This document shows, in pieces, positions 26,090-38,319 of a stretch of DNA of 64,000 nucleotides; positions within the stretch are counted from its first letter, which is position 1, and each line of letters starts with the position of its first letter. Made by a program: the position numbers and the translations under genes. The stretch is from Pseudocercospora fijiensis CIRAD86. Taxonomy: Eukaryota > Ascomycota > Dothideomycetes > Mycosphaerellales > Mycosphaerellaceae. The DNA lies in assembly GCF_000340215.1 (NCBI RefSeq), contig NW_006921552.1, forward strand, positions 344,487-408,486. The letters are read 5' to 3'. Under the pieces are notes generated by a model, which did not search any database, had not been told where the DNA came from, and worked only from the letters and a program-made list of their open reading frames with translations.

Positions 26090-26227
26090 GTTGTAGAGCA
26101 GTCGTAGCTAGTCGTCCGCGTAGTAGTAACCGCTATAACCTTTCTAGGCGCCGTTAATATTAGATCTATAGTGTCCGTAAAGCGTTTACGCTATTATTAA
26201 TCGCTAAAAATGTCCTATAAGACCTAG
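26090..26227. repeat. Left half (D) of D/B repeat, split by LTR element insertion
   Basis: Matches the start of the uninterrupted copies at 40,840 and 48,464 (shared core tttacgctattattaatcgc). It stops at the CTAG target duplication; the complementary half (B) resumes at 38,599. Confidence 0.8.
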
Positions 26228-26506
26228 TAAAGGACGGAAACTAACACTACTACTACTACTAGCAGTAATAGTATAGGCTACCGAGGGTAATATAACCTAT
26301 AGCAATATAGGCAGCTATGTTTAGCAAGATAGGATAACGAGACTATCGCTTAGGCTAATAACTAGAGCCCTGCAATATAGGCATTATAGAAGTGTAATAT
26401 AAACAATGTGCTATACGAGGTTAGTAATTTGTCTACTATACCGAAGGTGGCCTCTTATATAGGCTTAAACTTAGCCTATAGGTATAGGGCCGGTTACTAG
26501 CTAATA
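26228..26506 (-). repeat. 3' LTR of the Gypsy element
   Basis: 279 bp, the same length as the other LTR at 38,320-38,598. Ends read TAAAGG...CTAATA, consistent with RIP-altered TG...CA. Left flank CTAG is the target duplication. Confidence 0.9.
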
Positions 26507-26522
26507 TCCCTCCCTTTCTTTG
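26507..26522 (-). other. Polypurine tract
   Basis: On the minus strand the bases immediately before the 3' LTR read caaagaaagggaggga, a typical plus-strand primer. It fixes the orientation of the element. Confidence 0.8.
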
Positions 26523-26529
26523 TATCTAA

Positions 26530-29516
26530 CTAGATACGTCTTACAATGCGCGCTTAAAACAAACAGTTATATAGTAACCTTAGGCATCTTAGCTAAGGCT
26601 ATCTCTTAGAGACTCCGCAATAATACCCCCGGGATAGCATTGTTCCTAGATTCTATTAATATACAAAAACAACTTCCTAAGCAACTAATCTACTACGCTA
26701 TCTTACTACTGCTTTAATGCACCGTAATCCTTACTAGCAATAACCTTATTAGCTAGTCGATTCTCCTAAACTCCTCCGTAGGTATTAAAGCTATTAGTAC
26801 TAAAGTACTCTACCTCGAAGTAAGCTTAATTAACGAGGAGGTTAGCAGCCTTGTCCTATATAGACTTCTCCTATTCGCGTAGATAGTCCTTAAGCTCCTC
26901 CTTACTAAACTAGAGGATTTGCTTAACTTCGTTCTAAATAACGTAACTTAACTAAGGAATTCTACTAACTAGGGTATCGGAAATACAACTAAGGCCTTTA
27001 ACTAAGATAGCGGTAGGGAAGGCGAACGGTACGAAGGTATTAGAACCTAGAAGGGCGGTTAGATTGCGGTGCGCCTTAGTAACCTTAGCGACGGTTAAGT
27101 TATCGTAGCCCTTAATCTTAGTACTATCGATAATACGAGAGTAGCCTAGGTCGATTAATATACGGTCGCTCTCGGGCTTTAGATCGCTATATAGAAGGTA
27201 TAGTATCTAAATAGAGACCTCGCATTCCTTTAGAGGGTTGAGGATCTACTAAGCTACCTCGCCTTCGTTAGGCTAACTATCGAATATATAACCGAGGTCG
27301 TCGTTAGTAAGGTGCTTGTTAGTAAGCTTGCTAATCTTGTTTAGTAGAACTAGGCTACGGGCATTAAGCTTCTTAACCTAGTTCTCGAAGATCTCTAGTT
27401 CGTGTATACCCTCGATAATAGTTAAATAGGCGGTCTTATCTTAAGATATAAGAGAAACCTTAATGCGTAGGTAGCTAGTGCCCTTACTAGCTGCAAGCTT
27501 AACTATATCTTATCCGAGACGAGAAGTCTCCTTAGTAGGGCAGTTCTTATAACCGCTATTACCTACCTTAAAGTACTTAGTAGGCTTAGAGACGGAGATA
27601 AGCTTATATATGTAATTAGGTCGAAGGGCAACGGCTAAGAGCTATAAGGCGGGATGCTAACGGACGACTTAGTTGCTTACTCTATAGGTTTAAAGGGCAT
27701 TATAGCCTTCCTACTTAGACTTAGGCAGTTTACGCATATACTAAAAGAATATACGAAACTCCTCCTATATTAGGTCGACGATAAGAGGAAGGTACGCTCT
27801 ACGAGGCGACTATATCTAACCGAAGACTCGAGGGAAGATAGCATTACTAGTCTAACGAAAGCGGTCGAAGGAAGTGTCTTAGCCGAGAATACTAGTAATT
27901 AACTTACACCGACGCTTAGTTAGCGTAAGATCGCGAGTAATAGTACTAGTAGGGTTAAATACGTAGAGTCCTAGGGAGGTCGGGGCGGTAGTAGGACGTC
28001 TAGGAAACTAGTTAGTATAACTAGTCTTAAGGGCAGTAAAGGTATCCTAATTAGCAACCTTGCAACTAATCTTTAATAGGCGACCGACGAGGACACTCGC
28101 CTTAGTACTAGCATAGAGACTACAGACCTTAGCGGCCTTCTTAATATAGTTAGTATATATAGTAAACCGCTCTTTACCTAGCTTACTAAGGTCGTCGAGC
28201 TATTAATAGATAGACAGGGCGGTAGGAGCTTTGCCTATATCGGCTTTAGGGACTATATCGATATTAGTAATAAGGTACGTAATAGAGTCGCCCTTATAAG
28301 AACTATAGATGTTCTTAGTTAATAGGATCGGCGAGAGGCCTCTATCTCTACGCTCGCTAAAGGAGCCTTCGGAAGAGACATCTTCTAGTAGTATATCTAG
28401 TATATTAATATCCGAGTTACTATAGTTAGTACTATAGTTAGTACTATAGTCGGTACTAGAAGGAGTGCTATACTTCTTAGTAGCCTTACGGAGGGCCTAG
28501 CGAGCATATAATGCCTTCTTGCGCGCTACTTCGGCCTTAGCGCGCTCTTCTTAAACTTCTTAAGGGACCTTACGGTTACGGGTCGAGCGACGATCTTTAG
28601 CCTATATTTCTATAGCGAGCGCAAGACTAGCAGCCGTATCGGCCTCTATTTCTAGGCGAAGAGCCTTACGTTTAAGGACATCAACGATAGGAGCCTCTTA
28701 ACCTTTAATAATAAAGCCTATACTATTAATGCGATAGCCCTTCTCTTTTAGTAGATCCTTAGTTGTCTATACGTTAAGATCGACCTAGACAATCGTATCG
28801 TAGTGCTTCTTCTAGTAGGCTATCGTAAAGTCGTTAAGCGCAAAGGACAAGTTAAGTAACTGCTTGCCTACCTTCTTACTAGCGGTAGATATACGATAGA
28901 TTATAGTACGAGAAAGATACTCGGCGCCTTAACGACGGACCTTATACTTGTTAACGAACGAAGAGACCTGCTTAGTACGCTCTTATCTACCGTAGGCGAA
29001 GTTAATAAGGCTCTTAGGAAGACTGCTTAGTCCTCCCTAATATTCGAAGGCCTAGTCGAGGGTCTTAAAGCGTAAACGAATCTAGGTACCGGCCGTCTCG
29101 AGGCTATAGACGATAGGAAAGGCTTGTTCGATATCTATATCGTTAAGAACCTCGCGCTTAAAGATACGCTTACTAATAGACTAACGCAAGTTGTTTATAC
29201 TGTACGTAACTAAGATAGCGGCCTTCTTAATGTTCCTATTAATAACGCGTAGTAGGGTACGAGCGTTCTAGATCTTCTCTTAAGGGTCTTTAAGGGCAGT
29301 AACGATCTAGAAGTAGTGCTCGAGGCTAGTTGCAGTAGCTAAGGCGCTATCGGATAGGGCTTCGATCGGAACTAGGGCAGCTAGGCTTAGGTTAATAGGG
29401 GCAGGTAGGTCGTAGCTACTACTAGCGCCTAGCGGATTTAGGGCGCCGGAAGACATAGTCGACCGAAGCGGAAGTAGGTTGTAAACGAGTTTGCAAGTGT
29501 GTTCGTTGCTTAACAA
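26530..29516 (-). pseudogene. Large accessory ORF downstream of pol, function unknown
   Basis: One frame runs from ATG at 29,516 (or the in-frame ATG at 29,456) to about 26,530 without a net frameshift, roughly 960 codons, broken only by TAG/TAA. It lies between pol and the polypurine tract, the position of env-like genes in some Gypsy elements. I see no signal peptide or membrane segment, so an envelope is not supported. Visible parts are a Ser/Ala/Leu-rich N-terminus, a helical middle, a charged coiled-coil-like stretch (EEVQEERAKAEVARKKAL type, about 28,490-28,560), a Ser/Tyr/Asn-rich repeat at about 28,420, and a C-terminal half with a conserved-looking block IDLGYSRIIDSTKIKGYDNL near 27,070-27,155. 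I recognise no domain; DNA-binding, capsid-like or transposase-derived roles are all open. Confidence 0.6.
26617..26646. repeat. CCCC-GGGG dyad, copy 1
   Basis: Core aataatacccccgggatagc. An imperfect palindrome that lies in frame within the accessory ORF. One of six similar dyads in the window. Confidence 0.6.
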
Positions 29517-29875
29517 TAATAATTAAAGGGTTTAGATAGAAGGGGGAGGGATAGTTAGGCGGTAGCGAGTTAGTTAGTAATCGAGTAGAAGAAGGAGCTT
29601 AGGAAGCTCGCTTTAAATATAGTACGAAGGTAACGTAGTCCGTATATTCCGCGCTAGTAAAGCAAACGGATAACGGCTATATATAAAAGTAAAGCTATAT
29701 ACGAGACTTCTTTATTATTAGGGTAGGCTAAAGTTTAACAATCGATCTAGCTAATTGCTAGTAGCGACTACGCGCCTTTTATTAAACTTTAGCTATCGTA
29801 GACTCTCGCGTACTCGAAATGTAACTAGTTAGTTCGAGTCCCTAGCAGAAATCTATAGTAGTAAGGCTAGCGGGA

Positions 29876-29904
29876 CTAATAATACCCCCGGGGTAGTATT
29901 AGCT
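29876..29904. repeat. CCCC-GGGG dyad, copy 2
   Basis: Core taatacccccggggtagtat, with flanking ctaat/attag arms. It lies in the spacer of the Gypsy element. Confidence 0.75.
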
Positions 29905-30313
29905 TTTCTCTAGAGATACTCGGTAACGAGGCGTAAGTCGCCTAGGCCTAGCGTAGCTAATCCGTCGATATATTAGCCTATAGTACTACTATTATAGGTA
30001 TAGTATTATCTTTTACATTAGTAAGTACGTAAAGGCGGTCCGTACGTTTACCTTCTTTCTTCTTCTAAACACTAAGCTTAATAGCCTAAGGTCCCTATTC
30101 TTAGAGGCTATAGGCCTAGGTTGCTATATCTATCTAAGAGCTAGGAAGGGAGAGGGATCCTCCCTTTCTTAGTATCCTACGTAACTAGTACTAATTAGGG
30201 TAGGAACATCCTCTAGTAGAGTATCTTATTGTCGTTATTACTTAAGGGTAGTCGCTAGAGTCTAGAAATCTAGAGGGAAGTAGTCCTAGAAGGGTAGAGG
30301 GCTAGGTTCGGCT

Positions 30314-30352
30314 ATTTTCCTAATGCTACCCCCGGGGTACTATTAGGAAAAC
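30314..30352. repeat. CCCC-GGGG dyad, copy 3 (longest stem)
   Basis: Arms ttttcctaatgctacccc and ggggtactattaggaaaa pair at 16 of 18 positions, the longest stem of the family. Confidence 0.8.
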
Positions 30353-31739
30353 ACGCCTCGTATAGTTCTATCTAAGGAAACAAGAGCGAAGGAATAAAGT
30401 TATAGCAATATTAATCGAAGGTAAAGGCAAAAGCAAAAGACAATAATAAGATAAACTAAAAGCAACAAACGAGAGTATAAATATTAGTAGGAATAGACAA
30501 TAAGTAAGGACTAAAGGTATAGGGCGGCACTATATTAATAGCGTAGAGAACGATTAACAAGAGTAAGGAAGCAACGTAGTAGAGGCAGATAGAGGTAAGG
30601 AAGAGCAAGCAATTATTTAGTCTCGGGGTCGGGGTCGTTTAATACCTATAATTCTAGGCGGTCTTCGTCGCTAGACTAGTCGAGTTCCTCCTCGGAGTTA
30701 GAGTTAGATAGCTAGAAGTCTAGTTTACTATCGGAATTAATATCGGAAATGCTCTACGCGTAATTAATACGTATATAACCCTCCCTTTGTTTATAAGTTA
30801 TTCCTAATAGCTTACTAAGACGTACCTAGGGATGCGTATAGTTGTTAGGTAGAATAGGATCTATAATCGCGGTAGGATCCTCCTCTCGATAGGTATCTAA
30901 GGTAGGTAGAGGGTCTATAGAGGCATTAACTTCCTCCTTAGTCGGGGGAGGGCGGGTAGGCTCTCTTAATTCGACGATCTTCTTTAGGTTAGCCCGGGGG
31001 TACGAGTGCTTTAAGGTAGCACTATTAAGTTCCTAAAGACGGTACGTAGAACTATCGTAAAGGACCTCCTATACTCTATAAGGCCCTTTCTATTTAAAGG
31101 CTAGCTTATAGGAGTAACTATATTCTAGCTCCGACCGGTATAGGAGGACTATATCGCTAACCTTTAGAGGTTCCTAATTAATAGCATTATAGTTATTAAA
31201 ATACTGCTTAGCCTCTTTACGAAGGCGCCGTTGTCGAGTAAGACCCTCTTAAGAAGTCGCAGTTATATCCTTAAGAGCCTTAGCCTATAGGGTAAGAAGA
31301 TCTGCCCTAGTACGAACAGACCCCTAATCGTAAACGCTATACGTACGATAGGACAATTTAATAGGAAGAACAGCGTCCCTCCTAATTATAAGCTCTACTA
31401 GCGTAAGTCTAGTCGTATCGATAATAGTAGTTCGGTCCGCCTAGAGAAGGGCTAGAACGCGGGTAGAGATAGGAACGGACCTGTCCCCTCTATTAGTTAT
31501 CTTAGATAGGGCATCAATCAAAGACCGATAGCTACGCTTAATAATAGTATTCGACTAGGGATAGTATAGGGAGATACGAACGTTCTTCGCCCTATACGAA
31601 ACAAGTAGCGCTTAAACTTCTTTAGCTATATTGTTCGTAGCGTTGTCTAAGATAATCTCGTAAGGTGTTCCCTAGCGGCAAAACAGATCCTTAAACAGGA
31701 AGGTAGCTATATTACGAGCATTAATAGCGCCGTAGCCCT

Positions 31740-31973
31740 NNNNNNNNNNNNNNNNNNNNNNNNNNNNNNNNNNNNNNNNNNNNNNNNNNNNNNNNNNNNN
31801 NNNNNNNNNNNNNNNNNNNNNNNNNNNNNNNNNNNNNNNNNNNNNNNNNNNNNNNNNNNNNNNNNNNNNNNNNNNNNNNNNNNNNNNNNNNNNNNNNNNN
31901 NNNNNNNNNNNNNNNNNNNNNNNNNNNNNNNNNNNNNNNNNNNNNNNNNNNNNNNNNNNNNNNNNNNNNNNNN
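31740..31973. other. Assembly gap, 234 N
   Basis: An unbroken run of N between the RNase H and integrase parts of pol. Its true length is unknown. Confidence 1.
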
Positions 31974-34373
31974 GCCGTCCTACTAGTAGCGCCGACGAAG
32001 GATATCGAAGGTGCCCTCCGCCGCCCGGTAGCCGAGCTTATCGTAAACGGAACGAAGGATCTCTTATCGGGCTACTAGGTCGTTAATAATACGCTAGAGA
32101 GGTATATTAACTATCGCTTATCGCTAAAGGATTCGATCTTTAACTAGGAATCGTCGAGAATAGCGAATAACCCGACGGTATTAACTCCTTAATAGGCTAG
32201 GCGCTTTCTTCGTATAGGTTAGGAAGTAGGTAATATAATAGGAGTCGTCGGAGTAGACCCTATTAAGGATATTATCCCTTTCTAGTTTATCCGCCTTAGC
32301 TTTAGCCTAGTCGTTATCGTTAGTAGTAGGGTTCTCGCCGGGTAGGTTACTAGGTTAGTCGCTAGAGTAGTCGTCGGTAGCAGGCCTAGTAATCGCTAGT
32401 ATAGTATTAATATAGAAGGTAGCGAAGAAAGTGCGGTTAATTACCGCATCGATATCCTCTTCTTCTATTATCTCGGCGATGTCCTCTTCTATAGCGGGCC
32501 TCCTAGAAAGGCTATCCGGTCTAGTATGCTTCTTACTAGGAACGTAAAAGGCGTCGAAGTTAAACAAATAGATCTAGGCAACCTACCGAGCTATCGTAGA
32601 GTTTAGTAGGTCGGACGCTATACGGTTAAGCTAATAGACTAGCGTCTAAGCATCGATTTCTAGACGAAAGAATATACTAAAGAGCTATAGCCGGAACTTC
32701 TTTAGAGCCTTATAGACTCTAAGGCATTCTCGCTTACTAGTATCGTATCGGGCCTCGATCGGTTTCTATAGTCCGGAGTCGTACCTAATAGGATAACGTA
32801 AGGATAGCTCCTTACGGTTACACTATATTAGTATCTCGCTATAGCCTTCCCCGCTCGAGTTAATAGCAATAATTATTAAACCCGCACCCTCTAAGTAGTT
32901 AATAGATATTAGTATAGGTGCGCTAACGAGTGCCTTAGTTACCGTATCCTTAGCCGCTTAGTAAACGGAGGTCTATTCGAATTTAGCATCCTTCTTAAGT
33001 AAGGCGTATAAGGGCTTATATACTAATACAAAGTTCTCGACCTAGATACGGAAGTAGGAGACTACTCTAAGCTAGGTTCGGACATCCTTCTAATAGGTAG
33101 GATCCGGCTAGGACACTATCTTTAGGACCCGTGCATTATTAGGATAGCGGCCGTACTTATTAGTTACAAACCCGACAATGTTTATTCGTTTGTATAGGAG
33201 CTAAAGCTTCTCCCTATACACCGTTAGGTTAGCTCGCTCTAGGTCGTAGAGGACACTATCGAGGTTCTAAATATATTCGAGAAAGAACCTACGGATGCTA
33301 GGCTCTACTTCTTTATTATCGTACCTAGTTTTAGGGCCCTTAATGCCGATGTCGTCGAGGAAAGGCATCGCTATATAGGAGATATAGGCCGCGAGGACTT
33401 AGTTTATAATACGAACGAACTAGGCTACGGAGTTAGTTGCCCCTTAGGGAAGGGTAGTTTGTCTATATAGCCTAAGAGGTGTCTCGAAACTAGTAAGGTC
33501 GCGGCTATTAGGATAGAGAGGGATCTAGTCGTAGCCCGAGAAAACATTAACTAGTAAGGCTACAATACAGTTAGCAAAAGCTTCCGAGAACCTATTAGTC
33601 TCCGGAGGGAGGTTAGTATCCCTAATCGTAACTACGTTAAACTTTTGTATAGCGTTAATTAGACGGTACTTCTTTAGTTCCCTAGGAGCTATTTTCTTTT
33701 AAACTAGGAAGTATAGATTACGATACAAGGTATAGGAAGGCTTAAGTATGCCGGCCTTTATACGCTACCGTATTATATCCTCGACTATACCTCGTAGGCT
33801 TAGGTTTAGCTTAAAACCTAGGTAGGCCTAAGGCTTATATTCGATCGTTCGGATCTTCTACGGAGGGGCAACCTCCGGGTTAATTCTACCTAGGTAAGTA
33901 AAGTTATATACTAATACGGCCTCGCGATTGTATAGAAGCTCGTATAGCAAATCTAGTTCTCGATCCGAAAGCTCGATACTAGGTTTGATTTTCGCAAGCC
34001 TCTCCTCTATTAGCCTTAACCCCCTAGGGATAGTAGAGAACTTTTTAGTAATATATTTCTAATCGTACGGACTATCCCTAGGTAGTAGTGTCGCCTCCCA
34101 ATTAAGGCACTTTTGTCGCTAGTTAGGATTTCCGCTAGGATTAGACCTATTAGTAATATATACGCTACCCTTTATAGGCTTAATCTTGTCGGCTACCCTT
34201 TTATATAGGGTATATATACTAATCGATTATCGAACCCGAGCTCGCTCTCTTTATCGCTAGGCTTAGAGATTTATATAACAAAACAGCGCGTAAACTTCTT
34301 TAGAAGTTTCTTTAAGTCGATAGGTGTGTAGCTAGTAGTCCTAATTTATAACGCCGGCGAAAACGTTAGATTC

Positions 34374-34400
34374 GTAATAATACCCCTAGGGTAGCATTAG
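34374..34400. repeat. CCCC-GGGG dyad, copy 4
   Basis: Core taatacccctagggtagcat, located inside the minus-strand pol reading region between the protease-like part and reverse transcriptase. Confidence 0.7.
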
Positions 34401-35150
34401 ACTCGCGCTCTAATTAGTTAGTTCGGGTAGACCCGCGTCCGGTAGTAATACTTGCGATAGCATTATTACCTTAACTTGTATATTAGGTAGTCGTTGTATT
34501 ATACTCGCTATCGCTTCGAGCATTCGTCTTCTTAGTATAGAACCTAGAAACTTACCTTAACGTACGGAGCGGCGCACTTCTAGAAATAACCTATTTAAGC
34601 TATACTAACTTATAGCGTAGATTGCCGGTCTTATAACCGCGCCGTAGCGTTTCCCGAAGACCGTCTAGAAGTAGCAAGGATATCCTCGTAGGACTTATAG
34701 CTAGTGTTGCCGACATAACTAGTAAATACGACTCGGTTGCCCTTCTAGTTAGTAATAGTTCCCTCCTAGGAGCTATCGTCGTAGTTACGCTAGATACCTC
34801 GGGTTATACGAGACTATAGTCGACCTAGAATAATTAGTGTATTTAGGTCGGCGGCAATCTAGAAGGTAAAGGAAAAGCATATGCCGAAGGCGTCTACTAT
34901 AACATTATAGCAAGTACCTACTAGCGTAACCTCCCTATTTACTCCCTATATACCGAGGGAAATGTCTCTATTTATTAGCAGCCTAAGTTGTTTAGCCTAA
35001 CGCTCGCTTATAATAAGTAACTCCGAACTATTATTAAGCATTGCTAGTATCTGTTAACTATAGCTCCCGATAGTGACTTAAATATAGATAGCGGGAACGA
35101 TAGCGAAGGAACGGGTAACTACGGAAAGGTCTATATTATTAGGGATAGAA

Positions 35151-36300
35151 TAAAGTTCCTTAGGTCGAGGAGGTCCTACTCGACCGATTTGTTAGCTAGT
35201 AAATCGGACAGCCTTAATAGAAACTAAAACTAGAGTAGGGTCGGGATTATTACTATCCCCTCGGCCTATCTCCTTAACTCCCTCTTCGTTAGTATTATCG
35301 ATAGTCTCTTAGTTCTCGTAGGTTACCGATTCGCCTTCTACTAACTCTTAGGCACTTAAAGAAAATTTAGGAAGGAACTATAGGGAGGAGACATTAATAT
35401 AGTCTTCTCGTCCCTGTTTTCTTCGGAGGGTAGCGAGGTCTTTTATAAAGGTAGTATCGTTAGGGATTCGGCTCTAGAATAGGTTAGTAGGCAAACCGTA
35501 CGCTAGCAGCTCTCCTATAGACATATTAGACTTAAGGTCTAGGAACTATAAAGCCTAGAAGAGAGCGTTTGCCTTTGTGTCTAAGGAGTTAGCTAGGCTA
35601 GTACTATACTTTTTTATATACCTATTAAAGCGAAAGCTCTTTAGATCGGATAACTTTCGCTTATAGGTAGGTAGGTTAGCTAGACCTAGGGTACTACTAA
35701 TATCGGTAGCAACATCCTCTATATCGACCTCTAGAGTCTCTAGGACGACTAGGCTTTCTATAGGCAGGGTGCTAGGTACGGTGCTAGGTGCGGTACTAGA
35801 TCGGGTAGTACGGTCTATAGCTGTTTAGAGAGTCTTAGTTTTAGCGGTTAACTCTCGCTATTACTTAGCCTTGTCGGCCGCCTTATTCTTTAGTACCCTA
35901 GTAGAGGCTACTATACTAGGGCGAGTAGGGTTCTAAGGGCTCTTACCCTTGTTTTAGGACTAGGTCTAAGACCGTATAGCAGCGTAGACATCTATACTAT
36001 TCTTAGTAACCGCGTAAATATTAGTAACTGCGTCCGGATCCTAAGAAACAAAGTTAACCTTAATAGGCTTAGTAGTACTGTTACTACTCCGCTCCTTAAC
36101 CTATTTAGCCCTAACCTTCTAAGTTTCTCGTTTAGTAATAGCGGCGAGGGTACTATTCCTAGTGTCCTTAAACTCGATCTTGCCGCTATACTTCTTTTCT
36201 AGAAGGGTCTTTAGCTAAGGCAGCTTCGGGGCTCTCCGATCCTATTCGAAATTAATCTTGTCGCCGGTGTCTATATAGTAGAATCGGCTATTTACTTGCA
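35151..36300 (-). pseudogene. Linker region between gag and pol
   Basis: Low-complexity Lys/Thr/Ser-rich frame pieces on the minus strand join gag to the protease-like part of pol. I saw no clear zinc knuckle. It is probably the C-terminal part of gag or the start of pol, but the exact boundary is not visible because of RIP stops. Confidence 0.45.
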
Positions 36301-37475
36301 TAATAAGCTTCCTTTTAAGAAGCTCTTTCTAGATAGGGCAGGACGATTAGACATATTTAAACCTGCTATATATCTAGCACTTGCTATCTAAGTTAGAATA
36401 GATCTTCCGTATAGCGTAGATATCTACTAAAGGGGCTTTAGGGTAGTTAGGATCTAAAACCTAGTATACTAGTAGTATATCGCCTAGTATAGTAGTATTA
36501 ATAACCTCCCTAACTCGCTATAATGCTTTCGCATTTAGGTTTAGCTAGGCTAGGGATTTAGCTAAGTCCGCGACATCCTAAGAGTGCTTAGTAACCGTAG
36601 GAGTTACGGTCTTAGGACCGCTCTACGACTTAGGAAGGAACTTAGGTCCCTTGCTTCCTTAGGCTTCCTTCCTAACCTACGCTAGGTTATTCCGGTCTTC
36701 GCCGTAGATAAACTTCCTCGTATCGGCTATACTATTAATATCGGCCTTAATATATACTAGGACCTCTTTGTACTTCCTAAAGCTCTTAGGATCGGCCGCG
36801 CTAAGCTTATAGCGACGGAAGACACGCTAAGCTATAGGCTACGGCAATCCCTAGAGGAGTAGCCTCGTTCTCTAAGAGTTTTCGAGGTTACTCTACTCGA
36901 TGCCGTCCGCTAACTTAACAAATTCGCGGACGTACCCCTTTAGGTCGTTATCTTTAGTGCGCCTTACTAAGTAAAGGGATTCGAGCTACGCGCGACTGCC
37001 TTTAATACGACGGCTATCGCGCTCCCGATACTCCCTTAGAAAGGCTAACTTAAAGGTCTCCTAGTTAGTATTAGACTTGTCGTCCTTTTCTAGGTAGCTA
37101 ACTAGGGTTCTAAGGGTTCGGTAAAGCTTAGTGCTAGTAGTCCTCGTAAGGGACCGGATCTTGTACTAGTCGGACTCTCTATCGAGCTCGTACTTAATTA
37201 AGCCTTCCTTAAAACGCTCTATATATACTATAGCGTTCTACCCTTCGAATAAGGGGTTTGTACTACTCCCTAGTTCTAGCGGGCGACGTTTGTTTTAATA
37301 GAGAAGCTTAGTTTGCTTCTCTATTATCTTTATAAGGACAGTATAGAGCGCCTCTAGCGTAGAGGGCGTAGGAGGCTTACTTATATTAACTAGTCGCTGC
37401 CTAATTTCTTCGTTAATAGGATTAGGGGCGTTTTCGGATTCAGAGGATTCCGCTAATTCTTAATGCTTGTTTTCG
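36301..37475 (-). pseudogene. Gypsy gag relic
   Basis: The structural protein of the LTR element. A frame starting near 37,470 gives an acidic N-terminus, a Pro/Thr region (PPTPSTLEAL near 37,370), and then a helical gag core with FKLAFLREYRERDS (about 37,030) and LxSLYLVRRTKDNDLKGYVREF-like sequence (about 36,920-36,980), which is the retrotransposon gag pattern. Stops are TAG/TAA. It lies just downstream of an 840-bp leader after the 5' LTR. Confidence 0.75.
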
Positions 37476-38319
37476 CTAGAGCTAGAGCTTATTCGATTGT
37501 TGTAAAATAGTTAAAATAGCTAAAATAGAATGCTATATAAAGTTGAAATAGAATGCTATATAAATGTGTTTTTAGTGTCTTTAGTTTGTTTAGTTTATTA
37601 TAATGTTGCTATACGAGAGAGTAGTATATTAGGCTGTTTCTCCTAGTGTTACCCCTAGGGTAGTATTAGGATTTAGCCTCCTAGGGGTCGCCTAACTACC
37701 TCTAGGAGCTTAGTTTAGTAGATTTTAGACAAAAAGCCGCTCGGAGGGAGAGACTGCAATCTCTGTTTATACCTAGATCCTAGAAACTAGCTCGTATCTC
37801 CTTTAGCTAGGCGGAGGGGCGGTAGCCTTCTTTTTCTAATAGAAGGCTAAGTACTATCTAAGCGAGGCTACGAATCTAGGAACGCCCTATTCGATTAATA
37901 GGGGACTCCCCGGCTATCCGACCTACAATCCGTATTTACTATTAATTAATAGTCTTAGCAAACTAAGTAAGGCCGATAGGTAATTAGTCTATCTCCTCCT
38001 TAGGCGGGGCTTATCTCGAGCAAGCGGTACTAAATAGGTCTTCGACCCGGAGCCGAGTCCTTAGAAGCTAGCTATAGCTATAGACTAGGCCCTAAGCTAT
38101 AACAGTCCTAAGGGTTTATAGCTTTTCGGGGTCAAAGCGATGCCCCCGTTAAGAGGTTTCTCTACTTATCGTAATAGCCCCTTAAGATACTTCGATATCG
38201 TCCGTATCGTAGGCTCTTATTATACCCTCGCTTCGGTTATAGCTATTCGTACCTAGAGACTACCTTTAATATACCCGAACCTATTAGATATAAAGAGATA
38301 GCCCTACCTTCGGCTCTAA
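37476..38319 (-). other. Leader between the 5' LTR and gag
   Basis: No coding frame. It contains one CCCC-GGGG dyad (37,641-37,671). The bases next to the LTR on the minus strand read ttagagccgaaggtagg, a possible RIP-altered primer-binding site (TGG to TAG), but I could not match it to a tRNA. Confidence 0.45.
37641..37671. repeat. CCCC-GGGG dyad, copy 5
   Basis: Core tgttacccctagggtagtat with arms tccta/tagga, located in the Gypsy leader. Confidence 0.75.

Larger units (their letters stand above)
29517..30624. other. Non-coding spacer between pol and the accessory ORF, with two dyads
   Basis: No protein frame was found. Two palindromic CCCC-GGGG-centred motifs lie at 29,876-29,904 and 30,314-30,352. 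A pyrimidine-rich block at 29,520-29,600 (plus-strand purines) and purine-rich DNA at 30,400-30,610 are the only other notable texture. Confidence 0.5.
30625..35150 (-). pseudogene. Gypsy pol: protease-like region, reverse transcriptase, RNase H, integrase
   Basis: Reading right to left: a protease-like region at about 34,650-35,100; reverse transcriptase from about 33,950 with FLVQKK-type and KYRLINA blocks near 33,640-33,700, LPxGATNSVA (about 33,440) and the active-site FLDD (about 33,350); RNase H ending with the open piece 32,355-32,567, which contains VPSKKHTRPDSLSRRP; then, across the gap, the integrase core with YYPQSNTIIKRSYR (about 31,550) and LLxADRTT and DAVLPIKL blocks (about 31,380-31,450), followed by a Gypsy-type C-terminal domain to about 30,625. 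Stops are TAG/TAA and there is at least one frameshift near 34,100. The sequence resembles fungal Gypsy pol of the class with a TLPQGATNSV reverse-transcriptase motif. It is not functional. Confidence 0.9.

Noticed and set aside
26530..29516. Env-like glycoprotein as the identity of the accessory ORF
   Set aside because: Position fits, but no signal peptide, membrane segment or Cys-rich ectodomain is visible.
29800..29850. T-arm-like gttcgagtccc within the Gypsy spacer
   Set aside because: No matching acceptor, D or anticodon stems were found around it.
29870..30352. Possible LTR of a separate Gypsy element delimited by two dyads
   Set aside because: No matching sequence at the right end near 37,640. 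The 279-bp direct repeats with CTAG duplications fit far better as the true LTRs.
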